A DNA stretch of 64,000 nucleotides from Streptomyces specialis. GTDB taxonomy: Bacteria > Actinomycetota > Actinomycetes > Streptomycetales > Streptomycetaceae. The position numbers and the translations under genes were made by a program. The DNA is taken from positions 766,754-830,753 of the forward strand of contig NZ_LN929897.1 in the NCBI RefSeq assembly GCF_001493375.1, given 5' to 3'. Positions within the stretch are counted from its first letter, which is position 1; every line of letters starts with the position of its first letter. Of this stretch, positions 33,847 through 41,797 are shown piece by piece. Under the pieces are notes generated by a model. It was not told where the DNA came from. It made no database searches and saw nothing but the letters and a program-made list of their open reading frames with translations.

Positions 33847-33953
33847 GAGCGCGGCCCGCACGGATCAACTCGTCGTGTTGTCCCCATCTGCGGTTCACCG
33901 ATGGTTCCGTCACTGTGCCTTCGCACGCGCGTGTTTACCCGTAGGGAGCTGTT

Positions 33954-34595
33954 GTGGCCATCCTGATGCGTGCTCCTCGGGAGTGCGGTTCGTGGCTTTG
34001 GGAACTGGGCGAGACTGACGGCGGTTTGACGGCCGCCCTAGGAGCGGTGGCCCGGGTCGTCGACGTGCTGCGACGGCATTCGCTGCTCGATCCGCATGCG
34101 CTGGAACACGGCTGGTACATCCCCGGGAGAGGTGGGCTCGGGCTGTCCACCCGGCTCGGGCTGACCACGGCACTCGACGATCCCGGCCTGGTGGATCAGG
34201 TGTTCCGGGCGCGTCCGTCCGGGTTTCCGACCGCGGAGATCAGCGGAGTGAGGGTGCTGGGGTCCGGTGTCTGGTTCGACGTTCAGGGCAGGCCGCACCG
34301 GGAACCAGGGCTGGTGGACGTGGAAGTGACACCGGACGCCATCGACCTCGCGATCGAGGTGACCGTGCACCACGACATCTGGAAGTACTTCGACTTCTCG
34401 GGCCGCCCACACCCCGACGTGCAGCGGCGCAACGCGCCTCGGCTGGCGCTTGCTCTGCAGGACATCGAGAAAACCCTGGCGGTCAAGGCGGTGCCGGGGG
34501 AGCCCACCTATTTCGGGGTCGCCGAGGGATACGGAATCGCGACTCCCGACGCTTCGGACGACGGCTACGGTCCTGACCTGACCGACAAATTGTGA
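33954..34595 (+). CDS. Hypothetical protein downstream of the toxin-immunity pair
   Basis: A 213-aa protein with GTG 33954 and GGGAG 6 bases upstream. It has no recognised domain. It is rich in beta-like segments (ISGVRVLGSGVWFDVQG; VEVTPDAIDLAIEVTVHHDIWKYFDF). It has no signal or membrane segment. Its position and weak GC3 bias match the accessory toxin/immunity region, so it could be an orphan immunity protein left from an exchanged toxin. The GTG of the next small frame overlaps its stop. Confidence 0.6.
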   Translation: MAILMRAPRECGSWLWELGETDGGLTAALGAVARVVDVLRRHSLLDPHALEHGWYIPGRGGLGLSTRLGLTTALDDPGLVDQVFRARPSGFPTAEISGVRVLGSGVWFDVQGRPHREPGLVDVEVTPDAIDLAIEVTVHHDIWKYFDFSGRPHPDVQRRNAPRLALALQDIEKTLAVKAVPGEPTYFGVAEGYGIATPDASDDGYGPDLTDKL

Positions 34596-34879
34596 CTCCC
34601 CGCGCATCAACGTCGATCCTTTGCGGCAAGCCGGTCTCCCTGGTCGGGTCGACGGGAGTGGCCCGAGCGCACCCGATCGTGAGTTTGATCGAAAGCGATC
34701 ACGCCGTCCGCGTTTCCCGCGATATGCGTGCGGTGGAGCGTGTCTCGTGGAGCTTTTTCGACGCGCTGGTCGAGGTCCGCAGGGATCTGGAGCGCGGGAA
34801 ACCGCGACCCGCCGCCGAAGGCGCCTGCCGGAACGTCCACCCCAGTCGCATGGCTGGCGACCTGCGGACGACAGTATGA
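34592..34879 (+). CDS. Doubtful small ORF, perhaps a gene remnant
   Basis: A 95-codon frame from GTG 34592 overlapping the previous stop. The middle part (HPIVSLIESDHAVRVSRDMRAVERVSWSFFDALVEVRRDLERGKP) has a protein-like, helix-prone composition. No family is recognised. It might be the tail of a decayed gene. The rest of 34596-34943 shows nothing I can support. Confidence 0.3.
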   Translation: MTPRASTSILCGKPVSLVGSTGVARAHPIVSLIESDHAVRVSRDMRAVERVSWSFFDALVEVRRDLERGKPRPAAEGACRNVHPSRMAGDLRTTV

Positions 34880-34943
34880 GCCTGCGTCACTGAGTCGCGG
34901 TGCGGTCCGGGGCCGGGGGAGCGGGAACGATACGGGAGCGTCA

Positions 34944-35626
34944 GTGGAGTTGAGTACGCCGGCGGGCGGGGTGCGGTGGCCCGGGACCGAGGGGGAGGCG
35001 TTCGCCGTTCAGGAACGGGTGCGGGCGGCGGCGGATCTGGGGAGTGCCGGGCCGGGGGTGGCGAGGCCGGTGACCGGCTCGTCGCCGCCGCCGTGGTGCT
35101 GGACGCCGCGTCGCTGGACGTCGTCGAGGAGGTCACCGTCGTCGGCGGTGCCGCGTTCCCGTATGTGCCGGGGCTGCTCGCCTTTCGCGAACTGCCGTCC
35201 GTGCTCGCCGCGTTGGAGAAGCTGCGGAGCACCCCCGACCTCCTCGTCTGCGACGGATACGGCGTCGCGCATCCGCGCCGCGCCGGGCTGGCCGTGCACC
35301 TGGGGGTGTTGACCGGCGTGCCGTGTTTCGGCGTCGCCAAGTCACCGTTCCTCTACGACTGCCAGGAGTCGGGACCCGAGCGCGGTGACACCCGTCCGCT
35401 CCTCGACGGTGACGAGGTCGTGGGGCGTGCCGTGCGGACGCGGAGCGGGGTCAAGCCGGTGTTCGTCTCCGTCGGCGGCGGCATCGGGCTCGACAACGCC
35501 TGTGCCCACACGCTGCGTCTCACGCCCCGCTACCGGTTGCCGGAGACGACGCGCCGGGCCGATCACCTCAGCCGCCGCGTGCTGCGGGAGGCGGGAGCCG
35601 TCCGGCACAATGCGGCACATGGATAG
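34944..35626 (+). pseudogene. nfi: Endonuclease V, frameshifted with loss of the first catalytic Asp motif
   Basis: Endonuclease V cleaves DNA next to deoxyinosine (or RNA at inosine). From GTG 34944 (GGGAG upstream) the N-terminal ~45 residues are in one frame (TPAGGVRWPGTEGEAFAVQERV...). The remainder, from about 35075, is in another (LVAAAVVLDAASL; FPYVPGLLAFRELP; LLVCDGYGVAHPRRAGLAVHLGVLTG). The conserved (A)GVDVxY segment with the first metal-binding Asp should lie at the junction (~35055-35080) and is absent, while the Glu of FRE and Asp of CDGYG remain. A short deletion of ~16-20 bases, perhaps between GTGGCG-type repeats, explains both defects. It may be real decay or an assembly collapse. 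Confidence 0.75.
35606..35611 (+). promoter_or_regulatory. -10 element (CACAAT), leaderless-type, for the following small gene
   Basis: CACAAT ends 7 bases before ATG 35619, inside the 3' end of the endonuclease V gene. No Shine-Dalgarno sequence is present between the two. Confidence 0.35.
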
Positions 35627-35957
35627 CGACGAGCACTACGCCTTCACCACCGAGCAGCCCGTCCGCTATGTCCAGGTCGCCAACGACGACGGTGTGCTCG
35701 GCTACCTGTGGATCTCCGACCCCGACGACGCCGCCGGATACCGGCCGCGCGAGGGGGGCGGGGAGCAGGCGTACCGCGCGGGGGTGTCCTGGGCGCGGCA
35801 TCTGCGGGCCTGCAAGGCACGAGGGTTGACCCCGTCGCAGGCGCTCATCGAGCTGACGGTGCACGCGGGGGGCGGGCGCATCGGCCATGTCGTGCCCGGT
35901 TCCGAGGCCGACGCGCCCAGCCTGGCCGCGCTGCGGGAGCAGGCCGCCACGGCCTGA
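35619..35957 (+). CDS. Conserved-looking small hypothetical protein
   Basis: A 112-aa soluble protein beginning MDSDEHYAFTTEQPVRYVQVANDDGVLGYLWISDPDDAAGYRPR and ending in HVVPGSEADAPSLAALREQAATA. It has an alpha/beta composition, no Cys pairs, no signal and no recognised domain. It starts 8 bases before the end of the endonuclease V frame. Function unknown. It is treated as real because of its codon bias and -10 element. Confidence 0.62.
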   Translation: MDSDEHYAFTTEQPVRYVQVANDDGVLGYLWISDPDDAAGYRPREGGGEQAYRAGVSWARHLRACKARGLTPSQALIELTVHAGGGRIGHVVPGSEADAPSLAALREQAATA

Positions 35958-35965
35958 CCGTTCTG

Positions 35966-36835
35966 TCAGGGGAAGTTGATCGCGGCGCCGGTGCCGAGGT
36001 GCGCGGTGGCGTCCAGGTCGGCGGCGACGGCGGCGAGCTTCTCGCGGATCATGGAGGCCGCGTCGTCGCCGAGCGCCAGCCGCAGCGGCGGGTTCGGCAG
36101 GTCCAGGGCGGCCAGCAGGGCGGCGGCGGCCTTGTCCGGGTCGCCGGGCTGCTTGCCGTGGGAGGAGCCGAGCCCCTCACGGACCGGGCCGACCGTCGCG
36201 TCGTAGTCGGCTATCGTCCCGGCCGCCTGCAACGCGGTGGCGAACTCGGTGCGGAACGCGCCCGGTTCGACGATCAGCACCCGGATGCCCAGCGGCGCGG
36301 TCTCGGCGGCGAGTGCCTCGCTGGCCTGCTCCAGCGCGCCCTTGGCGGCACAGTAGGCGCCGACCCCGGCGAAGGCCAGCAGCCCGCCCATGCTGGTCAT
36401 CTGGACGATGGTGCCGCTGCGGCGACGGCGCATGGACGGCAGGACGAGCCTGGTCAGCCGCATCGCGCCGAAGAACATCACGTCCATGGCGTACCGCAGT
36501 TCGTCCTCACTGGTCTCCTCGACGGCGCCGAGCGTGCCGAACCCGGCGTTGTTCACCAGCACATCGATGTGCCCGAACGTCCGTTCCGCCGTCTCGACGG
36601 CCTGCCGGCACTGTTCCGGGTCGGCGACGTCGAGGGCCACGACGGAGAGTTGGTCGGGGTGTTCGGCGACGAGTTCGGCCATGGTCTCCGGGCGGCGGAC
36701 CGCCGCCACCACCAGATCGCCCGCCGCGAGCGCCGCGCGGGTGAAGGAGGCGCCGAACCCGCTGTTGGCACCCGTGATCAGCCAGCGCCTGGCGTCGGTG
36801 GCCGGTGCGGACGCGGGCGTGGGTGCTGCGTTCAT
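35966..36835 (-). CDS. Short-chain dehydrogenase/reductase (classical SDR)
   Basis: A 289-aa NAD(P)-dependent oxidoreductase. The cofactor motif is TGANSGFGASFTRAAL (TGxxxGxG with Phe in the variable site). It also has VALDVAD, the structural NNAGFGTLG, and the catalytic Ser (MTSMGG), Tyr and Lys (YCAAK). A basic RRPE after strand 2 suggests NADP(H). Substrate unknown. AAGGA lies 7 bases before ATG 36835. It is divergent from the LuxR gene across a control region holding a large palindrome, so control by that regulator is likely. Confidence 0.9.
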   Translation of the reverse strand: MNAAPTPASAPATDARRWLITGANSGFGASFTRAALAAGDLVVAAVRRPETMAELVAEHPDQLSVVALDVADPEQCRQAVETAERTFGHIDVLVNNAGFGTLGAVEETSEDELRYAMDVMFFGAMRLTRLVLPSMRRRRSGTIVQMTSMGGLLAFAGVGAYCAAKGALEQASEALAAETAPLGIRVLIVEPGAFRTEFATALQAAGTIADYDATVGPVREGLGSSHGKQPGDPDKAAAALLAALDLPNPPLRLALGDDAASMIREKLAAVAADLDATAHLGTGAAINFP

Positions 36836-36872
36836 GTGTCTGTTCCTTCGGGTCGGTCGGCATCGGACGGGG

Positions 36873-36930
36873 TCGTACGGGATCGCACGCGCGCGGTATA
36901 CGTACCGCGCGGGACGTGCGATACGTACGA
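36873..36930. promoter_or_regulatory. Large nested palindrome between SDR and LuxR genes, probable operator
   Basis: The inner part is a perfect inverted repeat: CGCGCGGTA (36890-36898), TACG, TACCGCGCG (36903-36911). The outer part is TCGTACGG/GATCGCACG (36873-36889) against CGTGCGATACGTACGA (36915-36930), which pair except for one extra base. The whole spans 58 bp and is centred ~65 bases upstream of the SDR start. Such nested symmetry suggests a multimeric repressor or activator site. Confidence 0.6.
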
Positions 36931-37052
36931 GGGGTGTGGGGGTGCGGGAACGACACTGCCCGCCGCCGGTCGTCCGTCACATGGCCCGAAGGTGGAACAG
37001 GCCGCCTTCTATCGCCTTGCGTCCGCGATCATTCCCGGCCTATAACGACGAA

Positions 37053-37925
37053 GTGGCCCCCGACCCGCGATCGCAGAGACCACTGCCCGCCGCGCACGCC
37101 TTCGTCTCCGAGCCCCGCCGGCCCAGGCGGCTGCCGGGTGGCGAGCCGCTGCCGCCCGAGGACTACCGGCGGCTGTTCGGCGTGATCGAGGCGGTGGACC
37201 GGGCCCCGGACCTGCCGGCGTTCCGCGAACGGCTGCTGCGCGCGCTGGAGGAGTGGTTCGGGTACTCCACGATCGCCGTGCTGCACGGGCCCACGGTCAC
37301 CGCCGCGTTGTACGACGGGCGGGGCGTGAAGACCGGCTATTCGCGGGAGTTCCTCACCGAGTACGCCGAACGCTGGATCACCGCCGACCCGTACATGTCG
37401 CCGCACGCCCACCAACTCCTCGCGGAGCACGGCGTGGTGACCCTGCGCGAGCTGCATCCCGAACTCGTGCCCGCACAGCGGGTGTACGTCGAACGGTTCC
37501 TGAAGCGGCACGGCATCCACGACAAGGTGGCGTTGCTCGTCGACGCCGGGGCGGAGGGCGTCATGTACGTCGGGGTCGTCGTCCGGGGCGCGCAGCGCAT
37601 CCCGGCGCGCGATCTCGCGGTGATGCGGGCCCTGCGCAGGCATCTGGAGCCGCTGGTGACCCGGTTGCTCGCCGACGACCGCGCCGCCGCCTCGGCCGCC
37701 GGGGACCTGGGTCTGACGCCCCGCGAGCGGGAGGTCGCCGGGCTGGCGGCGCAGGGGCTGACCAACCAGCAGATCGCGCAACGCCTGTTCGTCGGCGTCG
37801 GCACGGTGAAGAAGCACCTCACGCGGGTGCTGGCGAAGACGGGAGTCACAACTCGCACTCAACTCGCGCTGCGCTGGCGGGAGTTCGCCGGGCCGCAGTG
37901 GGAGGAGGCTCAGTCGGAGGCGTAG
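37053..37925 (+). CDS. LuxR-family transcriptional regulator
   Basis: A 290-aa protein. The N-terminal ~200 residues (DYRRLFGVIEAVDRAPDLPAFRERLLRALEEWFGYSTIAVLHG) look like a GAF-type or small-molecule sensing domain. The C-terminal ~60 residues are a clear LuxR HTH: LTPREREVAGLAAQGLTNQQIAQRLFVGVGTVKKHLTRVLAKTGVTTRTQL (described here as residues ~222-272). The GTG at 37053 is the best in-frame start near the domain; no strong Shine-Dalgarno is seen, so the start is uncertain. The 3' end overlaps the DoxX gene end by 16 bases (convergent). Confidence 0.82.
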   Translation: MAPDPRSQRPLPAAHAFVSEPRRPRRLPGGEPLPPEDYRRLFGVIEAVDRAPDLPAFRERLLRALEEWFGYSTIAVLHGPTVTAALYDGRGVKTGYSREFLTEYAERWITADPYMSPHAHQLLAEHGVVTLRELHPELVPAQRVYVERFLKRHGIHDKVALLVDAGAEGVMYVGVVVRGAQRIPARDLAVMRALRRHLEPLVTRLLADDRAAASAAGDLGLTPREREVAGLAAQGLTNQQIAQRLFVGVGTVKKHLTRVLAKTGVTTRTQLALRWREFAGPQWEEAQSEA

Positions 37926-38260
37926 AGGGCGACCACCGCCCAGACGAGGCCGAGCACCGCCACGTCGAAAAGCACCAGCGCCGCCGGGTCGTTGACCCGC
38001 AGGCGGCTGATGACCGCGCCGGTCACCAGGCCGGTGAGGCCGACGGCCGCCACCAGACCGAGCAGGGGAACCGCCAGGCCGGCCAACAGGCCGACCGCGG
38101 CGACGCATTCGGCGACGCCGATCGCCGTCCAGGCGGCGGGGGAGAGCCCGAAACGGTCGCGTATGCGCCGCGACCGCGGATGTCTCAGCAGCTTCGCTCC
38201 TCCCGTGGCGAGGAAGAGCAGGGCGAGCACGGCGGCGAGTACGCCGAGGGCTGCGGTCAT
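37910..38260 (-). CDS. DoxX-family small membrane protein
   Basis: A 116-aa protein with four hydrophobic helices (AALGVLAAVLALLFLATGGAKLL; AIGVAECVAAVGLLAGL; LLGLVAAVGLTGLVTGAVIS; AALVLFDVAVLGLVWAVVALYAS). The GGAKL after helix 1 is typical of DoxX-like proteins. The role is poorly known in this family (redox or quinone-linked). It overlaps the xylulokinase stop by 4 bases (ATGA), so the two form an operon. Confidence 0.82.
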   Translation of the reverse strand: MTAALGVLAAVLALLFLATGGAKLLRHPRSRRIRDRFGLSPAAWTAIGVAECVAAVGLLAGLAVPLLGLVAAVGLTGLVTGAVISRLRVNDPAALVLFDVAVLGLVWAVVALYASD

Positions 38261-39684
38261 CTGTCGAAGGCTCCCGGGTGAGTCTGGTCACGGACTGCGG
38301 TGAACTGCCGGCGCACCGCCGTACCCACCGCGAGGTCGTCGCCCGGGTCCAGGACCTCGCCGGGCGCCGACGGCCACGGCGGCGGTGTCGTGTCGTCCAG
38401 CGCGCCGTCCGCCACGCCCAGCGCCCACGCCGCCTGCCGGGCGGCGCCCAGCGCGGTGTAGTCGGCGGGGGCGGGGATGACGACGGGGGCGCCGAACAGC
38501 GCGGGCGCCAGCACCTTGACCGCGGGCAACTCGGCGGCCTGGCCCAGCAGGAAGACGCGCTCGACGCGCACGCCGCGCCCGCGCAGCACGTCGGCGGCGT
38601 CGGCCAGCCCGCACAGCATGCCCTCGAACGCGGCCCTGGCCAGGTGCTCCGGCTTCATGCTCTCCCGCCGCAGCCCGGCCAGCGTGCCCGCGGTGTGCGG
38701 GAGTTCGGGCGTACGTTCGCCCGCCAGGTAGGGGAGGAGGACCAGGCCGTGGGCGCCCGGCGTGGAGGCGAGGGCCAGCTCCGACAGGGCGGGCAGGTCG
38801 CGGCCGAGCAGGTCGGCGGCGCCGCGCAGGACGCGGGTGGCGTTGAGGGTCTGGACGACGGGCAGGTGCCGGCCGGTGGCATCGGCGAGGGAGGTGATGG
38901 TGCCGGTGGGGTCGGTCAGCGCCTGGTCGTGGACCGCGCAGACCGAGCCCGACGCGCCCAGCGAGATCACCGCGTCGCCCGGCCCGACGCCCAGGCCCAG
39001 GGCGGCGGCCATCGTCTCGCCGGTGCCGGCCGAGATCAGCAGGCCCTCGGGGGTGCGGCCGGCGGCCTCGGCCGGTCCGAGCACGTCGGGGAGCGCGACG
39101 GGGTGGCCGATGGCCAGCTCCGCCAGCTCGAAGCGCCACGCCTCCGACACGGCCGACCAGTATCCGGTGCCGGAGGCCGCGCCCCGGTCGGTGGTCCAGC
39201 GGCCGGGCCGGCCCAGGAGCTGCCAGACCAGCCAGTCCTGCGCCCGGAGCACGGCGGTGACGCGCTTGGCGGCCTCCGGCTCGTCGCGCATCAGGCGGCG
39301 GAGCTGGGTGACGGGCTGGCCCGGCTGCGGTACGGAGCCCACGGCCTCGGCCCACGCCGCCCGGCCGCCGAGCGCGTCCACGAGGCCGAGCGCTGCGGTC
39401 TGCCCGCGTCCGTCGCCGGTGCCGGTCAGCGCCGGGCGCACGGGGTGGCCGTCGGCGTCGAGGGCGACGACGCCCTGCGTCTGGGCGGTGACGCCGATGG
39501 CGGTGACCTCTTCCAGCAGCCCGCCGTCCGCGGCCTCGCCGAGCGAGAGGAGCCACGCCTCGGGGGGCGCCTCCCCGGCCGGGTGCTCGGCGTGGCCGTG
39601 CCGGACGACCTGCCCGGTCTCCGCGTCGCATACGACGATGCGGGTGTAGGCGGCGGAGCTGTCCAGACCTGCGACCAATCCCAT
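38257..39684 (-). CDS. xylB: FGGY-family carbohydrate kinase, xylulokinase-like
   Basis: A 475-aa sugar kinase. The N-domain has GLDSSAAYTRIVVCDAETG (phosphate-1 loop) and the substrate segment ...VPQPGQPVTQLRRLMRDEPE...VLRAQDWLVWQLLGRP. The C-domain has ISAGTGETMAAALGLGVGPGDAVISLGASGSVCAV (phosphate-2/adenosine) and VERVFLLGQAAELPAVKVLAPALFGAPVVIP. Overall it fits D-xylulose kinase best; related pentitol kinases cannot be excluded. The canonical GG..S.. of the adenosine motif reads LGQAAELP here, a mild deviation. An inverted repeat covers its start codon. Confidence 0.82.
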   Translation of the reverse strand: MGLVAGLDSSAAYTRIVVCDAETGQVVRHGHAEHPAGEAPPEAWLLSLGEAADGGLLEEVTAIGVTAQTQGVVALDADGHPVRPALTGTGDGRGQTAALGLVDALGGRAAWAEAVGSVPQPGQPVTQLRRLMRDEPEAAKRVTAVLRAQDWLVWQLLGRPGRWTTDRGAASGTGYWSAVSEAWRFELAELAIGHPVALPDVLGPAEAAGRTPEGLLISAGTGETMAAALGLGVGPGDAVISLGASGSVCAVHDQALTDPTGTITSLADATGRHLPVVQTLNATRVLRGAADLLGRDLPALSELALASTPGAHGLVLLPYLAGERTPELPHTAGTLAGLRRESMKPEHLARAAFEGMLCGLADAADVLRGRGVRVERVFLLGQAAELPAVKVLAPALFGAPVVIPAPADYTALGAARQAAWALGVADGALDDTTPPPWPSAPGEVLDPGDDLAVGTAVRRQFTAVRDQTHPGAFDR

Positions 39685-39704
39685 GAGGTCAGATGATGCC
39701 TCAT
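39683..39704. promoter_or_regulatory. Inverted repeat over the xylB start codon, possible operator
   Basis: ATGAGG (39683-39688) and CCTCAT (39699-39704) are perfect inverted arms 10 bases apart, the first containing the start codon region. A second small dyad, TCAC-TTT-GTGA, lies at 39730-39740. Either could bind a sugar-responsive repressor (ROK, GntR or LacI type); no regulator gene is adjacent. Confidence 0.35.
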
Positions 39705-39832
39705 TCTTTCCGAGGAGCGGACCATAAGGTCACTTTGTGACGATCCGGGATCGACACAGTGACGCGGCGATGGCCGTTCGGCCGAAACCCGAGCCAAAAC
39801 CCGGAGCCGAGACCCGGGCCGGAGGCGCAGCC

Positions 39833-39868
39833 GGACCCGCGGCCGGACCCGCGGCCGAACCCGCGGCC
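39833..39868 (+). repeat. Three 12-bp tandem units in the xylB-antiporter spacer
   Basis: GGACCCGCGGCC occurs at 39833-39844 and 39845-39856, then GAACCCGCGGCC at 39857-39868. Degenerate copies of the same period (CGAGCCAAAACC, GAGCCGAGACCC) extend back to ~39782. The whole spacer 39685-39898 holds no gene I can support. Confidence 0.6.
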
Positions 39869-39898
39869 GGGGCCGCCGGACGGCCGTCCGCGCGACGG

Positions 39899-41122
39899 TC
39901 AGGCGCCGGTCTCCGCCGTCCGCACCTCGCCGACGATCTCCGCGCCGCCCCCCCGCCGCGACGCGCGCCGCTCCCGCAGCCGGCGGACGGCGGGCTCCGT
40001 CCAGCGGGCGGCGAACGGACCCACGATCACCAGGATCAGCACGTACGCCGTGGCCACCGGGGCGATACGTGGCTCGCTGGCCGACGCCAGCCCGGCGATG
40101 ACGATGGAGAACTCGCCGCGCGCCACCAGGGCGCCGCCCGCCCGCATCCGGCCGCGCGGCCCTATCCCGGCCCGCCGCGCCGCGTGCCAGCCGGTGGCGA
40201 TCTTGGTGGCCGCCGTGACAACGGCCAGCGCCAGCGCAGGCACCAGCACGGGCGGGATCGCGCTCGGATCGGTGGACAGGCCGAAGAAGACGAAGAACAC
40301 CGCCGCGAACAGGTCCCGCAGCGGCGTGAACAGCCGCCGCGTGTTGTGCGCGACCGCGCCCGACAGCGCGATGCCGACGAGGAACGCGCCCACCGCCGCG
40401 GACACTTGCAGCCGCTGCGCGACCCCGGCCACCAGCAGCGTCAGCCCGAGCACGACCAGCAGCAGCATCTCCGGGTTGTCCGAGGACACCGCCTTGCTGA
40501 TCACCCGGCCGTGCCGCAGCGCCACGTACAGCGCGGCACCGGCCGTGCCGAGCGCGATGCCGAGGGTCAGACTGCCGCTCGCCAGGCCGACCCCGGCCAA
40601 CACCGTGGAGAGTACCGGCAGATAGACCGCCATCGTCAGGTCCTCGATGACCAGCACGCCGAGCACGACGGGGGTCTCGCGGTTGCCCAGCCGGTTCAGG
40701 TCGGTGAGGATCTTCGCGATCACGCCCGAGGACGAGATGTAGGTGACGCCGGCCAGGGCCAGCGCGCCGACCGGCCCCCAGCCCAGGAGCAGCCCGGCGA
40801 CGGCGCCCGGCGTGGCGTTGAGCACGAGATCGACGATGCCCGACGGGTACTGCGTCTTGAGACTGTCAACCAGCTCGGTCGCCGTGTACTCCAGGCCGAG
40901 CATCAACAGCAGCAGGATGACGCCGATCTCGGCGCCGACCTCGATGAAGTCCTCGCTGGTGGAAAGCGGTATGAATCCACCGTGACCGAACGCGAGGCCG
41001 ATGAGCAGGTAGAGGGGGATGGGTGAGAGGCCGAGTCGCCCGGCCAGCCTTCCGACGAGACCGAGGCCGAACACGACGGCCCCCAGCTCGATCAGCATGG
41101 TCGTGGTGTCGTGCACGGTCAC
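39899..41122 (-). CDS. Monovalent cation:proton antiporter-2 (CPA2/KefB-KhtU type)
   Basis: A 407-aa membrane protein with about 12 hydrophobic helices of the Na+/H+ exchanger fold. The conserved stretches ATPGAVAGLLLGWGPVGALALAGVTYISSSGVIAKIL, LVIEDLTMAVYLPVLS (ED pair in the transport core) and FLVGIALSG are present. There is no C-terminal RCK domain; that part is encoded by the upstream gene. Together they match the Bacillus KhtTU K+/H+ antiporter. GTG 41122 is used; GTG 41116 is in frame. It lies 55 bases after its regulatory gene. Confidence 0.86.
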   Translation of the reverse strand: MTVHDTTTMLIELGAVVFGLGLVGRLAGRLGLSPIPLYLLIGLAFGHGGFIPLSTSEDFIEVGAEIGVILLLLMLGLEYTATELVDSLKTQYPSGIVDLVLNATPGAVAGLLLGWGPVGALALAGVTYISSSGVIAKILTDLNRLGNRETPVVLGVLVIEDLTMAVYLPVLSTVLAGVGLASGSLTLGIALGTAGAALYVALRHGRVISKAVSSDNPEMLLLVVLGLTLLVAGVAQRLQVSAAVGAFLVGIALSGAVAHNTRRLFTPLRDLFAAVFFVFFGLSTDPSAIPPVLVPALALAVVTAATKIATGWHAARRAGIGPRGRMRAGGALVARGEFSIVIAGLASASEPRIAPVATAYVLILVIVGPFAARWTEPAVRRLRERRASRRGGGAEIVGEVRTAETGA

Positions 41123-41177
41123 CGCGCCTTTCCGTTGGGCCCGTTGAAGAGCGGGTCGTGTGGGGGGCGGGCGCGGC

Positions 41178-41657
41178 TCACGAGCCGGCGACGATCTCGG
41201 CCAGGTCGTCGACGCCCTCCCGGGTGCCGACGACCAGCAGCGTGTCACCTGCCTCAAGGCGGTAGTCGGGGCCCGGCGACGGGTGCGCGCCGGTCCTGCG
41301 GAGCACGGCGACGATCGACACACCGGTCCGGGTACGGGCCTTGGTGTCGCCCATCGGGCGGCCCCGGTAGGGGGAGTCGGGGCCGACAGGGATGCGCTCG
41401 GTCACCAGGTTGAGATCGAACTCGCTGCCGGGCAGCGCCACTTCGGTGCGGTCCGGGGCGATGATCGAGGCGAACCTGGCGGCTTCCTCCGCCTCCAGGG
41501 GCACGGTCCCCTGGCAGGCGTCGGGGTCGTCGGGGTCGTAGAACCCGATGAACCGGCGTCCGTCCTCGTGGACCACCACCGAGATGTGACGGCCGTCCTT
41601 GGTCGCGATGTCGTACTGGGTGCCGACGCCCGGGAGCGGGGTGCGTCGCGTCACCAT
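41178..41657 (-). CDS. Antiporter regulatory subunit with RCK_C/TrkA_C domain (KhtT-like)
   Basis: A 159-aa cytoplasmic protein. Residues ~1-75 form a small alpha/beta domain (LPGVGTQYDIATKDGRHISVVVHEDGRRFIGFYDPDD), and residues ~80-159 form a TrkA_C/RCK_C domain (GVSIVAVLRRTGAHPSPGPDYRLEAGDTLLVVGTREGVDDLAEIV). In KhtTU this subunit gates the K+/H+ antiporter by nucleotide and pH. GGAGGAGG sits 5 bases before ATG 41657. It is divergent from the ArsR gene over a shared control region. Confidence 0.86.
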   Translation of the reverse strand: MVTRRTPLPGVGTQYDIATKDGRHISVVVHEDGRRFIGFYDPDDPDACQGTVPLEAEEAARFASIIAPDRTEVALPGSEFDLNLVTERIPVGPDSPYRGRPMGDTKARTRTGVSIVAVLRRTGAHPSPGPDYRLEAGDTLLVVGTREGVDDLAEIVAGS

Positions 41658-41750
41658 GAAGACCTCCTCCAGCAGCGGTCGCGGCGCGCGTCGGGGACAC
41701 GGCGCGACCTGGGATCTTGCTCCATTCTCGCACGACTCGCGCACACGTTC

Positions 41751-41790
41751 GCAAAGAATGCTTTGCAAAGAGTCGTGGGGTGTCTAGGGT
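41751..41790 (+). promoter_or_regulatory. ArsR-gene promoter overlapped by GCAAAG/CTTTGC dyads
   Basis: GCAAAG-AATG-CTTTGC (41751-41766) and the perfect palindrome CTTTGCAAAG (41761-41770) overlap. TTGCAA (41763-41768) can act as -35 and TAGGGT (41785-41790) as -10, spaced by 16 bases. TAGGGT ends 7 bases before ATG 41798. The dyad covering the -35 is well placed for autorepression by the ArsR-type protein. Confidence 0.55.
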
Positions 41791-41797
41791 GACCGGC

